From Deltaproteobacteria bacterium (GTDB taxonomy: Bacteria > Myxococcota > UBA727 > JABDBI01), in the NCBI GenBank assembly GCA_016764955.1, contig JAESQZ010000230.1, positions 1-9,827 on the forward strand: DNA of 9,827 bases. The letters are read 5' to 3'. Made by a program: the position numbers and the translations under genes. Under the pieces are notes generated by a model. It was not told the origin of the DNA, did no database searches, and was given only the letters and a program-made list of their open reading frames with translations. Shown here in pieces: positions 5,888 to 9,827 of this stretch; position 1 is the first letter of the stretch, and each line of letters begins with the position of its first letter.

Positions 5888-6645
5888 AGTTCGGGAATCA
5901 GCCTCACCAAAAATTCACCCAACTTTTGAGAAGCCTTGTGGCCTACCTCGGTCACTTCTTCGTGTGAGAGTTTTTGAACACCCATGCCTGCAGCTAAATT
6001 GGCGACACACGAAAGCCCCAAAACATCCATATCCATATGATTGGCAGCAATAGTCTCGTAAACCGTGCTCATCCCAACCATGTCAGCACCTAGTAATTTC
6101 AGCATTTGGATTTCAGCAGGCGTTTCATAGCAAGGCCCTAAAACACCCGCATAAACGCCTTCTTTTAAGTCAGGATTTATCGAATGCGCTAACTTTCGAA
6201 GTTCGGCCGAATAAACGTCACTCATATCCGGAAAACGCAGCCCAAGCTTATTGTCGTTCTTACCAATCAGTGGATTATCGCCTGTTAAATTTAAGTGATC
6301 ACGGATCAATACCCAATCACCAACGCCAAAAGAGTCGTTAATGCCGCCAGACACGTTTGTGACAACCAGCTTCTTAACTCCCCATTCGCGTAATTTTCGA
6401 ATCGGGAAAATTACCTGCTGAGCAGAATATCCCTCATAGCGGTGTACGCGACCTTGCATGAGTAAAACAGGTGTCTCGCCAATAAAGCCATGCACAAAAC
6501 GCCCTGAATGCCCGTCGACAGTAGACACTGGAAAGTCTTTAATTTGCTTGTATTCTAGATACTGAGGGTCGCGTAGTTTGTCTGCAAAGGCTCCTAGGCC
6601 AGATCCTAAAACAACAGCGATCGAGGCACCAGAAAGTTTTTTCAT
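5872..6645 (-). CDS. punA: Purine nucleoside phosphorylase, trimeric (type I) family
   Basis: This 257-residue cytosolic enzyme cleaves purine (deoxy)ribonucleosides with phosphate to free base and (deoxy)ribose-1-phosphate, in purine salvage. The phosphate site is seen in VVLGSGLG (S15), GHSG (H46) and QGRVHRYEGY (R66, H68); VVTNVSGG follows. The base-binding residues E174 (GPCYETPAE) and N216 (CVANLAAG) correspond to the Glu/Asn pair of trimeric enzymes that prefer 6-oxopurines, so guanosine and inosine are likely substrates. GMSTVYE replaces the usual GMSTVPE. The ATG (6643-6645) overlaps the rho stop by one base (TAATG), indicating coupled translation. The C-terminal SSRA is encoded by a repeat remnant. 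Confidence 0.92.
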   Translation of the reverse strand: MKKLSGASIAVVLGSGLGAFADKLRDPQYLEYKQIKDFPVSTVDGHSGRFVHGFIGETPVLLMQGRVHRYEGYSAQQVIFPIRKLREWGVKKLVVTNVSGGINDSFGVGDWVLIRDHLNLTGDNPLIGKNDNKLGLRFPDMSDVYSAELRKLAHSINPDLKEGVYAGVLGPCYETPAEIQMLKLLGADMVGMSTVYETIAANHMDMDVLGLSCVANLAAGMGVQKLSHEEVTEVGHKASQKLGEFLVRLIPELSSRA

Positions 6646-7997
6646 TACTTGCTCATCGAATCGATAAACTCGTCATTGGTTTTCGTGCCCTTCATGCGGC
6701 TTAGCAAGAACTCCATGGAATCAATCACGTTGAGCGGATGCAAAAGCTGCCTTAAGACCCAAATACGGTTCAAAACATCTTTATCCATTAAGAGTTCTTC
6801 TTTACGCGTACCAGACTTATTAATATCCATACATGGGAAGATTCTCTTCTCCATGAGTTTACGATCCAGTACGATTTCAGAGTTACCCGTACCTTTGAAC
6901 TCTTCGAAAATCACTTCATCCATACGGCTGCCCGTATCGATCAAAGCGGTACTAATAATGGTCAGTGACCCGCCTTCTTCGATATTACGAGCGGCACCAA
7001 AGAAGCGCTTTGGTTTATGCAAGGCGTTTGAATCCACACCACCAGACAAAATCTTACCACTCGGCGGCACAACCGTATTATAGGCACGACCTAAACGCGT
7101 GATGTTGTCGAGCAAAATCACCACGTCTTTTTTCATCTCGACCAAGCGCTTGGCTTTTTCGATTACCATTTCCGCAACTTGCACGTGACGCTGAGCTGGT
7201 TCATCAAAAGTAGACGCAATCACTTCGCCTTTAATATGCCGACGCATATCGGTCACTTCTTCTGGGCGCTCATCAATCAACAAGACCAACAACGTCACTT
7301 CTGGGTGATTGGTCGTGATGGCATTCGCAATATCTTGCATCAAAACAGTCTTACCAGCTCTTGGAGGCGCAACTACCAATGCACGCTGCCCTTTACCAAT
7401 GGGGCAAATCAAATCAATAATACGTGTGGAGTAGTTAGTCGGGTGGCTTTCAAGTTTGAACTGCTCATTTGGATAAAGTGGCGTTAAGTTATCAAAAGAA
7501 ATTTTGTTACGATGCTCAGCATGCGTAATGCCATTAATTGTCTTGAGCTTTAATAACGAATAATAACGTTCTTTTTCAGCAGGAGGCCTGATCTGCCCAC
7601 GAACTGTATCGCCCGTTCGAAGCCCATAAGCTCTAATTTGCGAAGGCGCCACATAAATATCATCAGCAGACGGCTCATAGTTATAAGCGGGCTCACGCAA
7701 AAAGCCGTACCCTTCTGGAAAGGTCTCTAAAGTACCTTCACCAAAAATGGCACCCTTTTGCTCAGCCTGCCATTTTAGCAGAGCAAATACCATATCTTGC
7801 TTACGCAGCAGAGCATCAAAATCAACGCCAATCTCAGCAGCCTTAGATTGCAGCTCTTCAATCTTGGTGTGTTTCAGCTCGGACAAGTCCATGGACTCAA
7901 TATCCGGATTAATTTCCGGAACAGCCTGTGCTGGCATCTGATCAGATCGCTTTTCTCGATGATGGTGGGAACGTGGTTTACGTTTAACTTCGCTCAT
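6645..7997 (-). CDS. rho: Transcription termination factor Rho
   Basis: This 450-residue hexameric RNA-dependent ATPase ends transcription of untranslated RNA. Domain order: a short basic, His-containing tail (residues 1-20), an N-terminal helical domain (about 35-80), the RNA-binding cold-shock-like domain (GTLETFPEGYGFLR, about 88-150), then the RecA-like motor. Walker A is APPRAGKT (210-217), followed by LLIDERPEEVTDMRRHIKGE. Walker B is VVILLDNITR (292-301), followed by GRAYNTVVPPSGKILSGGVD (Q-loop region) and the R-loop side GTRKEELL. Length is close to the usual 420 or so plus a modest N-terminal extension. The ATG at 7995-7997 has AGGAG eight bases upstream, overlapping the pepA stop (TAGGAG). 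It is placed between pepA and the purine phosphorylase in one transcription unit. Confidence 0.97.
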   Translation of the reverse strand: MSEVKRKPRSHHHREKRSDQMPAQAVPEINPDIESMDLSELKHTKIEELQSKAAEIGVDFDALLRKQDMVFALLKWQAEQKGAIFGEGTLETFPEGYGFLREPAYNYEPSADDIYVAPSQIRAYGLRTGDTVRGQIRPPAEKERYYSLLKLKTINGITHAEHRNKISFDNLTPLYPNEQFKLESHPTNYSTRIIDLICPIGKGQRALVVAPPRAGKTVLMQDIANAITTNHPEVTLLVLLIDERPEEVTDMRRHIKGEVIASTFDEPAQRHVQVAEMVIEKAKRLVEMKKDVVILLDNITRLGRAYNTVVPPSGKILSGGVDSNALHKPKRFFGAARNIEEGGSLTIISTALIDTGSRMDEVIFEEFKGTGNSEIVLDRKLMEKRIFPCMDINKSGTRKEELLMDKDVLNRIWVLRQLLHPLNVIDSMEFLLSRMKGTKTNDEFIDSMSK

Positions 7998-8008
7998 TCA
8001 GCGTGCTC

Positions 8009-9454
8009 CTAGAGGTCCATCAACAGCTCTACCAAAGTCCTGACTCCAAAACCAGACCCCCCAACAGGGATATAAGACTGGTCTTTTTCATTACGAGCAG
8101 GTCCTGCAATATCCAGATGTGCCCAATGAACACCCTTTTCATCAAATTTTTGCAGGAATAAGGCAGCCGTGATGGCTCCTCCATAACGTTCACCTGCATT
8201 TTTCATATCCGCAAGAGGGGTCTTCATCATTTCAAAAAGATCATCTGGCAAAGGCATACGCCAAAATGCCTCACCAGTCGCATCTTCATGTGACTGAAGC
8301 TTCTTAGCCAAAGCATCATTGTTGGAGAAAACCCCTGCAATTTTGGGACCTAAAGCCACCACACACGCACCCGTCAAAGTCGCCAAATCGATAAGTATGT
8401 CTGGCTTTTCTTTCTCTTGAGCATAGTTCATGGTATCAGCCAAAACCAGCCGGCCTTCTGCGTCTGTATTATCAATTTCAACGCTCAAGCCTTTTCTAGA
8501 AACAATAATATCATCTGGGTGATAAGACCTAGCATCTACCCCATTTTCCACACAGCCCATATAACCTGTTACAGCTACATTGGGTTTGAGCTGTGCAATG
8601 GCTTTCATGGTTCCCAAGACAGCAGCAGCACCTGACATATCGGTCTTCATGTGCAGCATGCCAGCAGGGGGTTTAATATCCAAGCCGCCCGTATCAAAAG
8701 TCACCCCCTTGCCAACCAGCACAACATGCTTCTTAGCTTTCTTTTTAGGGCGATAGGCCAGCCGAATCACCCTAGGCGGCGCATATTCTGCCGAACCCCG
8801 AGCAACAGCTAATAAAAGCCCAAACTTCTCTTTTTCAAGCTCTTTTTCACCTAAGACTTTAACATCTAGCCCAACCGCTTTAGCCGCCTTTCGAGCCTCT
8901 TTGGCCATGGCTTCTGGGTTCATCACGCTAGGGCCTTCATTCACCAGGTCACGCGCCAGGCTCACGGCATCTGCAATAGCTTGAGCTGCTTTAATTTCAT
9001 CTTTGGCTTTTTTGGATCCTGAACAAAAAGCAAACTCTTTGACATAGCGCTCTTCTTTTTCGCTGATGTGCCTATCAAATTTATAAGAAGCAAGCTGAAC
9101 ACCTTCGGCAGCTGCTTTCACATGCTTGCCATCTGCAAGCACCAAGCCTACTTTGGCAGCATGCTTGCATTGAGCTAACTTATAAGCTGACGCCGCTGCT
9201 TTTCTAAAACACTCTTCAGTAACTTCTGCTTTTTCGCCCAGGCCTACTAGTGCATAAGCTTTAGGGCCTTTGCCAGCAAAATTATGTGTGAAAAAAATCT
9301 CGCCAACTTTGGCTTTAAAACCCTCATGCGCTGCTTGCTTACTAATCTGGCCTTCTAATAATTTTTTGGCATCTTTGGCATCGTAAACCATATAAACCAA
9401 CAGATCGCGAGACTCTGACTCAATATTCTTCGACGAGGCGCTTACTAATTTCAT
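8009..9454 (-). CDS. pepA: Leucyl aminopeptidase, M17 family
   Basis: This 481-residue cytosolic dizinc or dimanganese aminopeptidase releases N-terminal residues from peptides. The N-terminal domain (about 1-165) is Lys/Ala rich and divergent. The catalytic domain has all expected ligands: K249 and D254 in VGKGVTFDTGG, K261, D272 in MKTDMSGAAAVLG, and D331, E333, R335 in NTDAEGRLVLAD. LATLTGACVVALG and a C-terminal GPARNEKDQSYIPVGGSGFGVRTL complete the family pattern. The ATG at 9452-9454 gives the normal MKLVSAS start; a TTG at 9490 would coincide with a likely -35 box. The stop is 11 bases before rho. In some gammaproteobacteria PepA also binds DNA; nothing here shows whether this one does. 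Confidence 0.96.
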   Translation of the reverse strand: MKLVSASSKNIESESRDLLVYMVYDAKDAKKLLEGQISKQAAHEGFKAKVGEIFFTHNFAGKGPKAYALVGLGEKAEVTEECFRKAAASAYKLAQCKHAAKVGLVLADGKHVKAAAEGVQLASYKFDRHISEKEERYVKEFAFCSGSKKAKDEIKAAQAIADAVSLARDLVNEGPSVMNPEAMAKEARKAAKAVGLDVKVLGEKELEKEKFGLLLAVARGSAEYAPPRVIRLAYRPKKKAKKHVVLVGKGVTFDTGGLDIKPPAGMLHMKTDMSGAAAVLGTMKAIAQLKPNVAVTGYMGCVENGVDARSYHPDDIIVSRKGLSVEIDNTDAEGRLVLADTMNYAQEKEKPDILIDLATLTGACVVALGPKIAGVFSNNDALAKKLQSHEDATGEAFWRMPLPDDLFEMMKTPLADMKNAGERYGGAITAALFLQKFDEKGVHWAHLDIAGPARNEKDQSYIPVGGSGFGVRTLVELLMDL

Positions 9455-9463
9455 AGAGTTTGG

Positions 9464-9490
9464 ATTATGCAAAGTGCATGAAGGCGTCAA
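9464..9490 (-). promoter_or_regulatory. Possible promoter of the pepA-rho operon
   Basis: On the minus strand TTGACG (9485-9490) is followed by CATAAT (9464-9469) with a short 15-base spacer. The -10 ends nine bases before the pepA ATG, so the mRNA would have almost no leader, and no ribosome binding site is seen. Both boxes are five of six to consensus, but the spacer is below the usual 16-18. Confidence 0.35.
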
Positions 9491-9550
9491 GTATAAAAGC
9501 CATATCAGGCATTTGACCGATAGACATCTTCCAAGCTGTTAGCTTATGGT

Positions 9551-9604
9551 TTTAAAAAGCAAAGCCGGTCCCTCCGACATCAACAAATTTTGGAGGGAAC
9601 CGGC
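9551..9604 (-). terminator. Intrinsic terminator-like hairpin reading on the minus strand
   Basis: The arms at 9564-9575 (GCCGGTCCCTCC) and 9592-9604 (GGAGGGAACCGGC) pair over 12 bp with one bulged A and a 16-base loop. In minus-strand RNA the stem is followed directly by TTTGCTTTTTAAA (9551-9563), the arrangement of a Rho-independent terminator. A second small hairpin, CAGCC-ACCTAA-GGCTG (9604-9619), abuts it. No minus-strand gene end lies upstream in the window. The hairpin could therefore be an attenuator in a long pepA-rho leader, the end of a small RNA, or the terminator of a gene beyond the window. Confidence 0.6.
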
Positions 9605-9630
9605 AGCCACCTAAGGCTGAGAAACACATA

Positions 9631-9676
9631 AACTCTCGGCCAATAACCGTCAACGCCAAGTTGACTTGGGAGAGTT
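9631..9676 (+). promoter_or_regulatory. Leader hairpin masking the ribosome binding site of the 9679 gene
   Basis: The 3' arm GTTGACTTGGGAGAGTT (9660-9676) is fully paired with three 5' segments: AACTCTC (9631-9637), CCAA (9640-9643) and GTCAAC (9649-9654). This gives 17 base pairs with two bulges on one side and loop GCCAA. The likely Shine-Dalgarno GGGAG lies in the 3' arm and the ATG begins two bases after the stem, so folding would block initiation. An alternative palindrome CCAAGT-TG-ACTTGG (9656-9669) competes with the inner stem. Alternatively the inverted repeat is a DNA operator for the encoded helix-turn-helix protein. Confidence 0.5.
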
Positions 9677-9678
9677 GT

Positions 9679-9827
9679 ATGTCGAAGTTAGAATTATCGA
9701 AGAGAGCACAGAAAGTATTGGAGTGGATCCGTTGTCACCCTGGCGCAGGCCAGGGTCCAGATGCTGGCCTCCGCCAGCATGACATTATGATTCGCCAACA
9801 AACATTGGCTGATTTATTGGGCTGTTC
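9679..9827 (+). CDS. Helix-turn-helix-like protein with in-frame palindrome, 5' part only
   Basis: A 49-codon open frame starts at ATG 9679 and runs off the right edge. It opens MSKLELSKRAQKVLEWIR and resumes IRQQTLADLLGCS. The two together resemble the winged-helix pattern of HTH_36/Crp-like DNA-binding domains (LS..A..VL.., then the recognition-helix lead-in QQTLADLLGCS). Between them, residues 19-35 (CHPGAGQGPDAGLRQHD) are the translation of a 50-bp palindromic repeat, placed in the loop between helices. The ribosome binding site GGGAG is buried in the leader hairpin. The gene diverges from pepA. Probable role is a DNA-binding regulator or replication-type protein, but the fragment is too short to be sure. 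Confidence 0.55.
   Translation, partial: MSKLELSKRAQKVLEWIRCHPGAGQGPDAGLRQHDIMIRQQTLADLLGC
9734..9783. repeat. 50-bp double-palindrome repeat inside a coding sequence
   Basis: The element begins GTCA and ends TGAC. Inside are two perfect hairpins in series: CCCTGGC-GCAG-GCCAGGG, and ATGCTGGC-CTCC-GCCAGCAT. With the closing GTCA/TGAC stem it can form a cruciform-like three-way junction. It shares GTCA, GGGTCCAG and ATGAC in order with the simpler palindrome at 2581-2619, so both are probably members of one dispersed family. It is read through without a stop in the 9679 gene. Confidence 0.75.

Noticed and set aside
6649..8012. Plus-strand open frames opposite rho
   Set aside because: They lie wholly inside the highly conserved rho gene, have low-complexity Ser-rich translations, and have no start signals.
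9455..9490. N-terminal extension of PepA from TTG 9490
   Set aside because: It lacks a ribosome binding site, coincides with a TTGACG box, and adds non-family residues.
9604..9640. GGCTGAGA motif (9615-9622) near a structured region, as in TPP riboswitches; also a loose GGAGGGAACCGGCAGCC resemblance to SAM-I or cobalamin riboswitch pieces
   Set aside because: The other invariant TPP segment (CTGATCTGGATAATGCCAGCG-like) is absent, and the SAM-I and cobalamin core motifs do not appear in the right order on either strand.
9551..9676. 4.5S/SRP RNA, 6S RNA or tmRNA
   Set aside because: The SRP core GGAAGGAAGCAGCC and the tmRNA tag and T-loop motifs are missing, and the arms do not give the long closed rod with a central bubble expected for 6S RNA.
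1..9827. CRISPR array, tRNA, rRNA, integrase or complete insertion sequence
   Set aside because: No regularly spaced direct repeats, tRNA T-loop/anticodon folds, rRNA motifs or transposase genes were seen.

Overview
The window looks like chromosomal housekeeping DNA of a Gram-negative, Proteobacteria-like organism. A lipobox protein, a Gram-negative style Rho and a hotdog thioesterase point that way. The Rho, AroC and leucyl aminopeptidase sequences look closest to deltaproteobacterial or Bdellovibrio/Myxococcus-type relatives, but this is an impression from memory and not a search. Genes are tightly packed, and start codons include at least one forced TTG. No phage module, defence island, CRISPR array, tRNA or rRNA was found.

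Left part (1-2544): a compact minus-strand run reads, in transcription order, membrane-anchored SRPBCC protein, CDF zinc-type efflux protein, MazG-like nucleotide pyrophosphohydrolase, and an unrecognised protein that leaves the window. Junctions are a 17-nt overlap, a 4-nt ATGA overlap and a 2-nt gap, so the genes are probably co-translated. An acyl-CoA thioesterase diverges from the SRPBCC gene across only 29 bases.

Middle part (2545-5299): between the convergent thioesterase and aroC genes lies a stack of inverted repeats. It comprises a 107-bp element with perfect 15-bp ends that begin and end in TA (MITE-like), a perfect 17-bp palindrome at its centre, and a C6/G6 hairpin that contains the aroC stop codon. 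Upstream of aroC is a predicted lipoprotein gene that appears to be split by a one-base frameshift. It has a good sigma70-like promoter placed so close to the ATG that the mRNA would be leaderless.

Right part (5300-9827): pepA, rho, a trimeric-type purine nucleoside phosphorylase and bioY run in one direction, with an 11-nt gap, a TAATG overlap and a 44-nt gap. They are probably one operon for peptide turnover, transcription termination, purine salvage and biotin uptake. Upstream of pepA is a 224-base intergenic region rich in RNA-like structure: a minus-strand hairpin followed by a T tract, and a long hairpin whose 3' arm holds the ribosome binding site of a divergent gene. That gene encodes a helix-turn-helix-like protein and is cut by the window edge. 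A 50-bp double palindrome is inserted in frame in its coding sequence and resembles the palindrome at 2581-2619.

The most interesting material is this small family of palindromic repeats, found inside or at the ends of genes, together with the structured leader at the right edge. I do not see a clear new multi-gene system.
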